Assembly (NCBI RefSeq): GCF_039595935.1
Contig: NZ_JBCNKR010000005.1
Span: 310,001-374,000, forward strand
Direction: 5' to 3'
Source: Flavobacterium sp.
Lineage (GTDB): Bacteria; Bacteroidota; Bacteroidia; Flavobacteriales; Flavobacteriaceae
Length of the DNA stretch: 64,000 nucleotides
Shown here: piece by piece, positions 26,678 through 35,779 of the stretch
How the letters are laid out: the number at the start of each line of letters is the position of its first letter
Position numbering within the stretch: position 1 is the first letter of the stretch
Notes under the pieces: generated by a model
Seen by the model: only the letters and a program-made list of their open reading frames with translations
Databases searched by the model: none
What the model was told of the DNA's origin: nothing
Translations under genes and position numbers: made by a program

Positions 26678-27337
26678 TTATTGTTTTTGATACAAAAATC
26701 TCGCATAATCTAAATCGTCAGGAGTATCGATATCAACTTGTGCAAAAATATGATTTACTTCGAATGGAAAAGCATTTTCTGAGATAATTATATCATTCAA
26801 AATCAAAGATGCTTTTGAGATATATAGCAGCCCATTTTCAAAATAAAGTGGTTCTAAATCCTGACTCCTTTGTCCGAAAGAATAATTGAACGGCTGAAAT
26901 TTATTTTCTACAATTTTTCCAAACTTTTGATGATTTCTTGAAATTGTAAATAAACTATCTTTATTTTCTTTTTGATATTGACTAAAAGCCTCTTTTAATA
27001 AATTTTGTGGGCGTAAAGGATTTGTAGGCTGGAGCAAAATAACATTTTCAACATCTGACCCTACTGATTCTAAAACATGTTTTAATGCTGAAACTGTTGG
27101 TTCTAAATCTCCAGAAATTGATTCAGGTCTGTCTATAACTTTTACCCCAAATTGTAATGCTGTTTTTTTGATTTCAGCATCATCAGTTGAAACATAAATT
27201 TCATCTATTATGTCGCTGTTTTCTTTTGCATATAATATAGAATGAGCTAATAAAGGATATTCACCCAATAATTGAACATTCTTTTCTGGAATTCTTTTCG
27301 AACCTCCACGGGCTGGAATTATAGCAATTGTTTTCAT
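26678..27337 (-). CDS. neuA: CMP-nonulosonic acid cytidylyltransferase (NeuA/LegF)
   Basis: A 219-residue cytidylyltransferase activating the neuB product to its CMP form. N-terminal [17 protein letters not shown] (5-20) is the CTP-binding motif. [21 protein letters not shown] and [10 protein letters not shown] follow, and [16 protein letters not shown] closes the domain, all matching the NeuA/KdsB-type family. It lies 22 bases upstream of neuB, completing the neuA-neuB-neuC set. It lacks the C-terminal esterase extension of E. coli NeuA. Confidence 0.92.
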   Translation of the reverse strand: MKTIAIIPARGGSKRIPEKNVQLLGEYPLLAHSILYAKENSDIIDEIYVSTDDAEIKKTALQFGVKVIDRPESISGDLEPTVSALKHVLESVGSDVENVILLQPTNPLRPQNLLKEAFSQYQKENKDSLFTISRNHQKFGKIVENKFQPFNYSFGQRSQDLEPLYFENGLLYISKASLILNDIIISENAFPFEVNHIFAQVDIDTPDDLDYARFLYQKQ

Positions 27338-27358
27338 TTGTCTTTTGAGTTGAATTAC

Positions 27359-28411
27359 CTACCAAGAAGTTATCAGTTTTTTTTCTTTTATTTTTTCCTT
27401 TATCGGTTTTTCAATATAGACGTAAGATAGTGCAGAAACTACAATTAAGATTACAAGTCTTAAAAAAAACACAATCGTTGGATCTGTTATATGGAAATAT
27501 TTGTTTACGCTATATGAACTAAATAGTGAATAAATTGGAAATTGTAAAATATAAATTCCGTAACTGATTTCTCCTAAGAAAACAAAAGCTTTTTTCTGAA
27601 ATAATTTTGTTATGTACCCCTTGTTCAAAGAAATTAAAACTATCAATGGAATAAATAAGACTGCCATTAGACCATTATGAAAATTTAGACTTGAAAATTT
27701 TAAAGTCAAAATTATTGAGCAGATTATTAAAAGAATTAAAAGATCATAGTTCCCTTTTTTATTCTGCCATTTTTTAATCATAAAATACCCTGCCAAATTT
27801 CCAACCAAAAATTCGTTAAGGTGCATTAAAGGGTTATATTTTAAAATATCTTTTATATTACCTGATTCACTTTCACCATATAGTGAAAAGAATATTTGAA
27901 ATAAAATTTGGCTAAAAACCCAAAATAAAATGATAAGTATTGCAATCTTTTTTGATTTATCATTTTTAAGAAACTTTCTAAAAATAAAAGGAAAAATTGC
28001 ATAAAAAAAGAATTCAACACATAAAGACCATCCAGGAGGATTGAAAGATAAAGCATAACCCTGAATCCAGCTTTGAATCATAAAAACATTCAAAAGCAAG
28101 GATGATAAACCTAAATCATTTGTTCGTATCTGTAAAAACAGGACTAAAATTATAGCAAGAAAATATATCGGATAAATTCTTGCAAATCTATTTCTAAAGT
28201 ATTCTTTTGATGATAAGTTAGGTTTATTTCCATATGCAATCATCATAACAAAACCAGACAATATGAAAAAGTAACTTACACATACATCTGCATTAAAAAA
28301 TATGAAGTTTACTGCATCATTATTAAAAATGAAACTTTTTTTTCCGAAATGAAAAATTACAATTGATATTGCCGCTAGAAATCTAGTAAAAGTTAATTGT
28401 TCTATTCTCAT
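27359..28411 (-). CDS. Acyltransferase-3 (OafA/YrhL-type) membrane protein
   Basis: A 350-residue integral membrane acyltransferase with about ten TM segments, of the family that O-acetylates O-antigens and exopolysaccharides. Motifs are IEQLTFTRFLAAISIVIFHFG (3-23, including the catalytic-region His), FFILSGFVM, YFRNRFARIYPIY and WSLCVEFFFYAIFPF. It has no C-terminal SGNH extension. The gene is 21 bases upstream of neuA and three bases after the GT4 gene. It is a second O-acylation system, separate from the MBOAT pair. Confidence 0.92.
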   Translation of the reverse strand: MRIEQLTFTRFLAAISIVIFHFGKKSFIFNNDAVNFIFFNADVCVSYFFILSGFVMMIAYGNKPNLSSKEYFRNRFARIYPIYFLAIILVLFLQIRTNDLGLSSLLLNVFMIQSWIQGYALSFNPPGWSLCVEFFFYAIFPFIFRKFLKNDKSKKIAILIILFWVFSQILFQIFFSLYGESESGNIKDILKYNPLMHLNEFLVGNLAGYFMIKKWQNKKGNYDLLILLIICSIILTLKFSSLNFHNGLMAVLFIPLIVLISLNKGYITKLFQKKAFVFLGEISYGIYILQFPIYSLFSSYSVNKYFHITDPTIVFFLRLVILIVVSALSYVYIEKPIKEKIKEKKLITSW

Positions 28412-28414
28412 ACT

Positions 28415-29524
28415 TTATAGTTTTGTTTCTAGTCTTAATTTTGCCTGATCAATTATTCTATTCATGTTATTTCTCCATAGATCTATTGAATATAAATCGT
28501 CTTCAATCTCTGGATTTTGAAATTTTCCTTCTAAAAAATCATTTATCGCGTTTACCCATTCAGAGGTAAAATGAGGATTTTCAATTAGTTTACCTAGTTT
28601 CCCATACTGCAAAACTTCTGGCACTCCTCCTAATGCTGATGCAATGCAATAATTGCCACAACGCAATGCTTCAATTAAACTTAAACCAAAACCCTCCTGC
28701 CATAAAGTAGGAAAAAGGTAGCAATCAGATGCTTGATAATATTGAGCTAAATCATCATTTGGAATCCTGCCTAAAAACCTTACTCCGGAAATATCATGTT
28801 TTTTTTCTGTTCCTATAACGAGCAATATAATGTTTTTTTCAGTTTCGTATACCTTTTTCCAGGCATCCAAAACTATATGTAGTCCTTTCTTAGGTCTTTC
28901 CTGCGAACACCAAATAAATACTTTTTTATTTTCAAGTTCGAATTTTTGTTTTAGGTTTTCTTTATCAGAAATCGATACTTTTTTAAATTTCTGCGTTTCT
29001 ATCCCATTATGAAGAACAGAAAAATGACATGGTAAAACATGAATTCTATTTTTAAACTGTTTATAACTATCTTGAGTTAATACAATCAATTCATTAATTA
29101 GTTCATAAAAATCAGGTCCGGAATTCAATTGATCATACGGTGAAAAGCCATGATAAAAAAACTGGATATAACATTTTTTTATAACTCCTCTCGAAACAAG
29201 ATACCTATGTAGTGGTTTCACCATTCCGTAATTATCAACAATCTGGATTATATAATTATTATCAGGTTGAATTATTTTATCTAAAGCTTTTAAATATTCT
29301 GTCTTTTGTTTCTTAAAAACTTTATTTTGAAACTTCTGCCAAAAATTAATATTCGCAAAACTATAATTTACATTGTCATACAATTTTTCTGGCTTAGGAC
29401 AAATCAAGTAATCTATTTTATGATCGTTCAAAAAATAATTAGTATACAATGTTGTCCAACTTCCTATTTTTGAAAAAGGAAGCGGTACTTGAGAAATTAA
29501 TATAACCTCTGTTAAACCATTCAT
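28415..29524 (-). CDS. GT4 glycosyltransferase
   Basis: A 369-residue GT4 protein. The N-terminal region is atypical (VILISQVPLPFSKIGSWTTLYTNYFL). The C-terminal donor site is complete: KVFIWCSQERPKKGLHIVLDAWKKV, VRFLGRIPNDDLAQYYQASDCYLFP, Ex7E motif EGFGLSLIEALRCGNY, and ALGGVPEVLQYGKLG. It starts three bases after the GT2 stop and ends three bases before the acyltransferase start. Substrate unknown. Confidence 0.9.
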   Translation of the reverse strand: MNGLTEVILISQVPLPFSKIGSWTTLYTNYFLNDHKIDYLICPKPEKLYDNVNYSFANINFWQKFQNKVFKKQKTEYLKALDKIIQPDNNYIIQIVDNYGMVKPLHRYLVSRGVIKKCYIQFFYHGFSPYDQLNSGPDFYELINELIVLTQDSYKQFKNRIHVLPCHFSVLHNGIETQKFKKVSISDKENLKQKFELENKKVFIWCSQERPKKGLHIVLDAWKKVYETEKNIILLVIGTEKKHDISGVRFLGRIPNDDLAQYYQASDCYLFPTLWQEGFGLSLIEALRCGNYCIASALGGVPEVLQYGKLGKLIENPHFTSEWVNAINDFLEGKFQNPEIEDDLYSIDLWRNNMNRIIDQAKLRLETKL

Positions 29525-29527
29525 TTT

Positions 29528-30550
29528 CTATTTATATTTTATTGCCTCTTCGTGAGAAAGTCCTTTTAGTTTAAGAAGAAGTTGCCAGATTTTTTTTCTT
29601 GTAATTATTTTTGCAAACACTTTAGATTTTATAAAATATCCAAACCTTGAAGATTGAATATTTTTAAGTACGATCGGCTTTTCAGCAAAAAAATCATTAT
29701 TTTTTAATGCTTCTACTGTTTCTCGCATCCAGTTTTCTTGTACATTTCCTAGATGATAAGCGAAATTATTTTCTGTCGAAAGTCGCCACATCCCTTTTTT
29801 AACTACAGGAATATCAAGTAATTTTTGTTCACTGTCTCCACCAAGTTTATAATTAGTATGTTTAATATTCATTCCTTCAAAAATTTCTTTTCTGTATGTC
29901 GCTGCGAAATGCCCCGCTCCCACTACTGCTTTAAAATTTCCATTAGAAACCGTCAGATACTTTTCAAGATGAACTTCATTATAAAAATTTGGGTTTTCGA
30001 TGCTCACTGCAAATGCTTTTAAAGCCTTCGAATTTTTAACTTTTGTAAAATGTAATGACTTTGAAAAAAGTAAATCAAACCATATATTGTAAGTATAGTT
30101 TTTAAGAGATCTTGAAGAAGGAGTTGGACAAACTACCCCTGTTTTAGGAAAGTTTTCAAAAATGTTATAAGTTTCTTTTTGCCAATTTTCTAAAAAAAGA
30201 ACATCACAGTCTGTTATGGTTACAAGTGAAAAATCATGCCCCGAAATACCTTTTAAAATTGCATTGAGTTTTCCAATATTTGTGGTATTTATTATTTCTT
30301 GAATTTTTCCCAATTTGTTAAGTTCACTCAAATAATTGACGACCTCAAAATGACTTCCGTTATTAACAATTGTTATATACGTTTTTTCATGAATTGTTTT
30401 TAATAAAGATTCTAAGCAATATTTTAAGATCTGAAAACTATCTTTAAAATAATCTTCATTGTTGGGTATATAAACGGGAATAATTATCTGATGAAAAAAA
30501 TCTTCAGAATCTTTTATTTTATCTTTATTAGGATTAAAACCTACTCGCAT
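29528..30550 (-). CDS. GT2-like glycosyltransferase
   Basis: A 340-residue GT-A fold transferase. Residues 22-35 (HQIIIPVYIPNNED) start the nucleotide-binding fold. NNGSHFEVVNYL and NIGKLNAILKGISGHDFSLVTITDCDVLFLENW supply the DCD metal site (a DXD motif), followed by GVVCPTPSSRSLKN. The C-terminal acceptor part is not recognisable. Its start overlaps the upstream GT4 stop by ten bases. GT family 2 is likely; the sugar is unknown. Confidence 0.82.
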   Translation of the reverse strand: MRVGFNPNKDKIKDSEDFFHQIIIPVYIPNNEDYFKDSFQILKYCLESLLKTIHEKTYITIVNNGSHFEVVNYLSELNKLGKIQEIINTTNIGKLNAILKGISGHDFSLVTITDCDVLFLENWQKETYNIFENFPKTGVVCPTPSSRSLKNYTYNIWFDLLFSKSLHFTKVKNSKALKAFAVSIENPNFYNEVHLEKYLTVSNGNFKAVVGAGHFAATYRKEIFEGMNIKHTNYKLGGDSEQKLLDIPVVKKGMWRLSTENNFAYHLGNVQENWMRETVEALKNNDFFAEKPIVLKNIQSSRFGYFIKSKVFAKIITRKKIWQLLLKLKGLSHEEAIKYK

Positions 30551-31692
30551 AAATAATTTTTAACTAAATCTAAATATTGCCTTGAGACGTTTTTCATTGA
30601 ATAAAACTTTAAATATCTAGCTCTGTTTTCGTTAGACAATTGGATGATTTCATTTTCTTCCATTGCAGAAACTTTCTTTATTTGACTTAATAAACTATTT
30701 ACATTGTTATCAAACCAGAAAGGATTATTTGGGAGTCTTTCCATCATTGCTCCCGTTTTTGCTGATATTATTAATCTAGCAGAAGCCATTGCTTCAATTC
30801 CCGTTAATGGGCCTGTTTCTTCATCATAATGAGATACTATTAAAGCATCTGAAAGAGCTAAAAATTTATCTAATTCCTGATTTGGCATAAATCCAGTAAA
30901 TATAATCGATTGATTATCTTTTGCTATTTGTTTTAGATTACTTATTTCTAAACCATCACCAACAATATACAATTTCAATGAGACATCATTAATTTCATTA
31001 AAAGCATTTATTAGAACATCTAAATTTTTTTCTTTAACGAGCCTTGAAATAGTTACAAATGTTCTAGCCTTATTACTTACATTATCGATTTTTAAAAGCT
31101 TTTCTTCATTATAAGCGCACTGATCAATAACCGAATATGGCAAATTCAAATTTGAAGCATTAGCTTCAGAGTGATGAATAAACTGAGTAACTTTTTTTAA
31201 ACAATCACAATCCTCGTAAATTTCTTTCTTAATTACACCAGTTGTTCTAAAAAGAACCGGCTTTTTTCCTGAATATGAATAATTAATAATTTCTTGTATA
31301 TAATTTGAAGATAATTGAGCGCAAATAATTATTAAATCATGTTTAGAAATAATACTTTCGATTTGATGCTTAATTTTTTCTTCACTATTAAAATACTTTT
31401 TATTGATTGTATTATTTACAAAAGAAAACAAAGGAAACTTCCCTCCATGTTTAACAAAAGATAGAAAAGAGGTGATTTTTAAGATTAAGTTATTTTTAAA
31501 TGCTAATTCTTTTATTGTATTAACCTGCTCTTTTTTCACAAAATCAAACACTTGAGATTTTGCAGTTAAATCTCCCGTAGAGCAAATTCTAACTTCAAAT
31601 TCATCTTTAAGTGATTTGGCTATAAACCCAGCTTCTAATTCTCTCCCTCCAAAATCTCCAATAGGGCCAATTATTAAAACTTTTCTCTTCAT
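30541..31692 (-). CDS. GT4 glycosyltransferase
   Basis: A 383-residue GT4 protein. Residues 1-20 carry the LIIGPIGDFGGRELEAGFIA acceptor-side glycine loop. The donor domain has TFVTISRLVKEKNLDVLINAF, LYIVGDGLEI, IIFTGFMPNQELDKFLALSDALIV, and EETGPLTGIEAMASARLI as Ex7E motif. A run of Lys/Ile-rich sequence near residues 65-120 is typical of the locus's AT-rich genes. It is followed by the GT2-like gene with a ten-base overlap. Confidence 0.88.
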   Translation of the reverse strand: MKRKVLIIGPIGDFGGRELEAGFIAKSLKDEFEVRICSTGDLTAKSQVFDFVKKEQVNTIKELAFKNNLILKITSFLSFVKHGGKFPLFSFVNNTINKKYFNSEEKIKHQIESIISKHDLIIICAQLSSNYIQEIINYSYSGKKPVLFRTTGVIKKEIYEDCDCLKKVTQFIHHSEANASNLNLPYSVIDQCAYNEEKLLKIDNVSNKARTFVTISRLVKEKNLDVLINAFNEINDVSLKLYIVGDGLEISNLKQIAKDNQSIIFTGFMPNQELDKFLALSDALIVSHYDEETGPLTGIEAMASARLIISAKTGAMMERLPNNPFWFDNNVNSLLSQIKKVSAMEENEIIQLSNENRARYLKFYSMKNVSRQYLDLVKNYLCE

Positions 31693-31713
31693 AAATTCAA
31701 TTCAAACTAAGAT

Positions 31714-32541
31714 TTATTTACGAAAGAAAGTCATCACTTTAACAATTACTGACAATTGTAAAGTTACTATTTTTCTAAAAAAAGGGTGATTATCAATTAT
31801 TTTGAGATACTTAAAACGTTTATTCGTTTCTCGAAATTTATCAAAAATATAGCTGTCATTTTCATTATTAAAGATATATGGCAAATACTTTTTTAAAACA
31901 ATTTCCTTTTCATTTTTGACCTTTTCTATTTCAGAAGAAGAAATTCCAGCCATATCAAAATTAGTTATAGTATAATCGATCTTTTGATAACTTTCTCCAT
32001 TTAATCCTAAGGCTTTAAAGAAAAACTCCCAATCAGAAATTATTTTATTTTCTTCATTATAAACCCCATACTTATCAAACATCGCTTTTTTTATAAAAGT
32101 ACTCGGATGGGAAACTGTTTTAGAAACTAAATAACTAAAAGACATTGTGTCTGGATGTTTTCTAATTCTTTTTTCATTATCTATTTCGTAATACAAATGA
32201 CCGCAAACGAAAGAAGCATCCGTGTTTAATTTATCAATCATATCAAACAGAACATGATTATTAAAAAGACAATCACCAGAATTTAGGAATAAAAGATATT
32301 CTCCATTTGAATTTATTATGCCTTTATTCATGGCATTATATATTCCGGAATCCTTCTCGCTAACCCAATAATTAAAATATTGACTTTGAGACTCGATATA
32401 TTCTTTACTTCCATCATTACTGCCTCCATCAATTATAATATATTCGAATTCCTTCCAAGTTTGATTTGCAACGCTGTTAACCGTTTTTATTAAACCTTCT
32501 TTATTATTATAATTAATTGTAATTATCGACAATTTAAACAT
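31714..32541 (-). CDS. GT2 glycosyltransferase (WcaA-like paralogue)
   Basis: A 275-residue GT2 transferase. LSIITINYNNKEGLIKTVNSV (4-24) begins the GT-A fold; WKEFEYIIIDGGSNDGSKEYI follows and DSGIYNAMNKGI precedes the metal-site region YLLFLNSGD. The C-terminal part carries VSHPSTFIKKAMFDKYG and SDWEFFFKAL, where the WEF/Asp motif is the likely catalytic base region. It belongs to a set of four very similar GT2 genes in the window (this one, 35779, 49806 and 52724). Confidence 0.9.
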   Translation of the reverse strand: MFKLSIITINYNNKEGLIKTVNSVANQTWKEFEYIIIDGGSNDGSKEYIESQSQYFNYWVSEKDSGIYNAMNKGIINSNGEYLLFLNSGDCLFNNHVLFDMIDKLNTDASFVCGHLYYEIDNEKRIRKHPDTMSFSYLVSKTVSHPSTFIKKAMFDKYGVYNEENKIISDWEFFFKALGLNGESYQKIDYTITNFDMAGISSSEIEKVKNEKEIVLKKYLPYIFNNENDSYIFDKFRETNKRFKYLKIIDNHPFFRKIVTLQLSVIVKVMTFFRK

Positions 32542-32624
32542 ATATTCTACATACTTTTTATCTCAAATAAAATGAATAGTAATTTTTCATTTATTGAAGC
32601 ATATTTTATATTTTATCAGCTACA

Positions 32625-33599
32625 TTACCAATAACATCCATTTTCAACATTCAGAAAATTTTCAGGTTTTTCTACATCCAACGGTCTAATCCAATGATCA
32701 TTAAAAATTGCAGACATATCATATTCTTCTTCCCATCTCTTTCCTTTTATTCCAAATAAAACCTGAGTTGCACCTCCCAGATGAATGCTTTTCTTTCCAA
32801 TTTCTTTTATAAAACTAGCTAATGGAAATCCGTAAGCACCACATCCGATAATTGCAATATCGAATTCAATCTTATGAATGTCTTTTTTCATAAATTCTAA
32901 AGCTTCAAACCATGTCTTAAAGTCGATATTTTTATGATTCCCTGCAAAAGATTGAACAGGCTTATAAGTTATTAAATCAAAATCTGGCAGAACATCTGGA
33001 TTCTTAAATAAAAGTTTTCTATTCTCATACTGAGATTTGATACTTTTTACAAAAGGATGTATAACTAGTACCTTTTTATTTTTTAATGCTATGCTCCATG
33101 GCTGTTTATGATAATAAGGTTCTAAATCTGTTAATGGAACAGTTTTTACATCTGACAATTCGATTTTGAAATTATTTTCTTTTTGAAGCCAAGAGCCCAA
33201 AATATCTAAATTACTTATACTTTTAAGCATTAATTGAGAAAATTTTGTCAAGTTTACATCATCAACAGGAAAAAAACCTGCATTATTAAGCATACTTTTT
33301 CTGATCTCTTCTGTCCAATCAATCGTATTCGAATTTTCATTAATATATCTAAAATATCTCTTAAAAAGATTATTTTGTTTTTCTTTATAACAATCTAAAC
33401 AATCTAATTCTACACTTCCAAACCGAGCAATCATACAAGGTTTTTCAGATTCCAATAGATCTTTTATTATATCTGAAGCCTTTTGAGAATTATATTGCGG
33501 TGGTTGTTGATTGAAAAAAAAACTTCTTTTTTTTCCAAAAAACTTAGCTTTAAACTTTCTTAATACCTTCAAAAACAACATCTCTAAATTATTTTTCAT
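32625..33599 (-). CDS. GT-D fold-like putative glycosyltransferase
   Basis: A 324-residue protein I place tentatively with the GT-D fold (DUF1792-type) sugar transferases. The signature ARFGSVELDCLDCY near residues 58-71 matches the Arg-Phe-Gly-x-x-Glu element. A second conserved part, DIAIIGCGAYGFPLASFIKEIGKKSIHLGG (about residues 247-276), resembles the Gly-rich segment preceding the metal site in these enzymes. The N-terminus has a basic stretch (KFKAKFFGKKRSFF). An 83-base gap without recognisable element precedes the next gene. Family assignment is moderately sure; substrate unknown. Confidence 0.6.
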   Translation of the reverse strand: MKNNLEMLFLKVLRKFKAKFFGKKRSFFFNQQPPQYNSQKASDIIKDLLESEKPCMIARFGSVELDCLDCYKEKQNNLFKRYFRYINENSNTIDWTEEIRKSMLNNAGFFPVDDVNLTKFSQLMLKSISNLDILGSWLQKENNFKIELSDVKTVPLTDLEPYYHKQPWSIALKNKKVLVIHPFVKSIKSQYENRKLLFKNPDVLPDFDLITYKPVQSFAGNHKNIDFKTWFEALEFMKKDIHKIEFDIAIIGCGAYGFPLASFIKEIGKKSIHLGGATQVLFGIKGKRWEEEYDMSAIFNDHWIRPLDVEKPENFLNVENGCYW

Positions 33600-33615
33600 T
33601 TTTTTTATACAAAAC

Positions 33616-34863
33616 TTAAACTTTACCTGATTGTTTTAAAATAAAATCATATAAGTCTAAATATGAATCTGCTTGTTTTTGAAAATTAAAACTGTCTTCA
33701 GCATATTTTCTAATAATCTGAGTGTTGTAATTTGCATAATTATTTTTCATATTGATGATTGCTTCAGCTAATGATTGTGCAGATATTTCTTTTGCCAACA
33801 CTCCTGTATGATTTTCTATTACATGTTCAGATATTCCCCCTACTTTAAATCCTACAAGAGGTAACCCGCAAGCAAAAGATTCCAACATAACATTTGGTAA
33901 ATTATCCTCGCGGCTTGGTAAGACAAATGCATCAGCCAAAGAATAACATTCTGCCATTTTAGAACTTGAATAAATTTCTCCTAAATAGATAACTTTATGA
34001 TTCTCAATAAATGGAAGACTACCTTTTCCAATAGTCAATAATGTAACTTCTTGATTTTTTAATAACATTAATGCTTCTACCAATAAATCATAACCTTTTC
34101 TATTATTAGTTAAACTATCGGAAACAAATAGTATCGCAAAATCATTTTTATCAATATTATATTTATCCCTTAATTTGTTTTTATCATTGACTTTAAAAAC
34201 ATCTAAATCAATCGAATTTGGCACACAAAATTTATCAAAATTAGAAAATACTTGATTCTTTTTCGCTTCTTCGAGCAGCCAATTTGATGGAGTTACAACA
34301 ACTCCATTCTTTACTTTCGTAATTGCATTCTTTTTAATTTCTTTAATTTTAAAATTTAGAGATGATGCAATTTCTATATTTCTAACCTCATCATTATGAT
34401 AATGGAAAATTCCCATGAAAGGATTCATATCATGAAATGTCCAAATAATTGGTTTGTTACTTTTTGAAAAAAAGGTAGGATAATCTACAATTCCATCTAT
34501 CCAATGTAAATTTATGATATCTGCTTCAAGATATAATGGGTGGTTTTGTAATTGATAATTGGAGAATGGCAAGGTAGCGATTTCACAATTTATTTTATTT
34601 GTTAATAACTTGAGTTCCTTTTCGAAGTATTCTTTCTCAGACTTTTTGTAATATTTCTTTAATTTATTAAGTATTTTTTTAAAATAATTCGGCCTTTTAT
34701 ATGCAAAAAAAGAATTAGAAATTATTTTATTATTATAATCAATTGCAAGATTGGCTGAAACAAAAGCTGATTTTACATTATATTTATGCAATGCTTCATG
34801 TAATCTAATAGCAGCTATCCCAGCTCCTCCTTTTGAAGATGTTGTAACATGAAGTACTTTCAT
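33616..34863 (-). CDS. GT4 glycosyltransferase
   Basis: A 415-residue GT4 protein opening MKVLHVTTSSKGGAGIAAIRLHEAL. NLHWIDGIVDYPTF and WTFHDMNPFMG mark the acceptor side. The donor side has FAILFVSDSLTNNRKGYDLLVEAL, LLTIGKGSL, VIYLGEIYSSSKMAECYSLADAFVLPS, Ex7E motif EDNLPNVMLESFACGLPL and GGISEHV. The layout resembles the 54766 gene, but it lacks that gene's cysteine-rich insertion. It overlaps the GT32 gene by four bases. Confidence 0.9.
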   Translation of the reverse strand: MKVLHVTTSSKGGAGIAAIRLHEALHKYNVKSAFVSANLAIDYNNKIISNSFFAYKRPNYFKKILNKLKKYYKKSEKEYFEKELKLLTNKINCEIATLPFSNYQLQNHPLYLEADIINLHWIDGIVDYPTFFSKSNKPIIWTFHDMNPFMGIFHYHNDEVRNIEIASSLNFKIKEIKKNAITKVKNGVVVTPSNWLLEEAKKNQVFSNFDKFCVPNSIDLDVFKVNDKNKLRDKYNIDKNDFAILFVSDSLTNNRKGYDLLVEALMLLKNQEVTLLTIGKGSLPFIENHKVIYLGEIYSSSKMAECYSLADAFVLPSREDNLPNVMLESFACGLPLVGFKVGGISEHVIENHTGVLAKEISAQSLAEAIINMKNNYANYNTQIIRKYAEDSFNFQKQADSYLDLYDFILKQSGKV

Positions 34864-35615
34864 ATATTTTTATTTGATTTTATCTCATGATATATTTTAC
34901 GTGAAAATTCTTTAAAATACCTTCGAAAGTAAGTATAAGAATAACCATAAATTAAAAAATCGAATATTACTTCTCTCCAATTTTTAAACAATATACGTAA
35001 TCCTGTTTGCTTTTTAGTTTGCCAGGAATGATCCCAAAGATGTACTGATACACTATTAGAATTCAAATATTTAGAGTAATCTTCTAATCTGTTTTGATAT
35101 GGCAATGGATAGAAATATTCAGCATTATAAATTATTTCATTATGCTGAATACTGTTTTTATTTATTATGGGACTAAAAGTATGCGTGATAACCGGAGGAG
35201 AAAATACATTAAATTCAGTAGTTTCATAAAAATCAATCATCTTTTTTAAAATCGGATGATTTTTTTCAGAACCAAAAATTCCAAAAGCAACTCTATCCTC
35301 TACTTCTTCTCCTATAAAAAAATTATATTTCAGTAAATTATTTATTGGTTTCACTAATAACATATCAGTATCTAAATAAATACCTCCAAATTCAAATAAT
35401 ACTTTTGCTCTTATATAATCTGATGCAAAAGCATATTTTTTTTTTCTCAATGCGTTTCTATAAAATTTATTTGTATACTTTTTTGCATTCTTTTCATTCC
35501 ATTCCAATATCTCATAATCAGGGCAAAATTGCTTCCAGGAATCTAAACATTCTGTAAAAATTTTTGATTTTTGGCCATTACCAAACCAACAATAATGAAG
35601 TATTTTTGGAATCAT
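34860..35615 (-). CDS. GT32 (OCH1/capsular) glycosyltransferase
   Basis: A 251-residue enzyme of the GT32 family, often found in capsule and O-antigen loci. N-terminal IPKILHYCWFG (2-12), then YEILEWNEKNAKKYTNKFY, and the central FASDYIRAKVLFEFGGIYLDTDMLLVKP with the DXD metal site at Asp82-Thr83-Asp84. The C-terminal VHLWDHSWQ is also typical. I start at ATG 35615, because a longer frame begins with a TTG at 35627. ATG 35615 overlaps the stop of the upstream 55-aa relic (ATGA). It overlaps the GT4 downstream by four bases. Confidence 0.9.
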   Translation of the reverse strand: MIPKILHYCWFGNGQKSKIFTECLDSWKQFCPDYEILEWNEKNAKKYTNKFYRNALRKKKYAFASDYIRAKVLFEFGGIYLDTDMLLVKPINNLLKYNFFIGEEVEDRVAFGIFGSEKNHPILKKMIDFYETTEFNVFSPPVITHTFSPIINKNSIQHNEIIYNAEYFYPLPYQNRLEDYSKYLNSNSVSVHLWDHSWQTKKQTGLRILFKNWREVIFDFLIYGYSYTYFRRYFKEFSRKIYHEIKSNKNI

Positions 35616-35779
35616 TTTTTTATACAAATAAATTTTGCTGGATTACCTGCATAAACATTATTCGAGAGAATACTTTTTGTTACAACTGAACCTGCTCCTA
35701 TGATAACATTATCTCCTATGGAAACACCTGGCTTAATAAGTCCTAGCTTAATCAATATTTTTTTTAAAAGATATCTCAT
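35612..35779 (-). pseudogene. 55-aa relic of a hexapeptide acetyltransferase
   Basis: A short open frame (55 residues) that encodes the start of an acyltransferase-like protein (MRYLLKKILIKLGL) joined directly to a hexapeptide-repeat C-terminal end: IKPGVSIGDNVIIGAGSVVT, then AGNPAKFI. That is the tail of a left-handed beta-helix sugar acetyltransferase (NodL/WcaF/CysE type). The full-length enzyme of about 180-200 residues is missing, so it looks like an in-frame internal deletion. The ATG is fused to the upstream GT2 stop (TAATG) and the stop overlaps the GT32 start (ATGA), so translational coupling is intact. Confidence 0.75.

Noticed and set aside
26656..26706. 17-residue N-terminal extension of neuB
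   Set aside because: Overlaps neuA and does not match the family start [13 protein letters not shown].
32542..32624. 83-base gap between GT2 and GT-D-like genes
   Set aside because: AT-rich with no full promoter match, palindrome or frame; left unannotated.
35616..35627. Four-residue TTG extension of the GT32 gene
   Set aside because: The ATG at 35615 forms an ATGA overlap with the relic frame; the TTG lies inside it.
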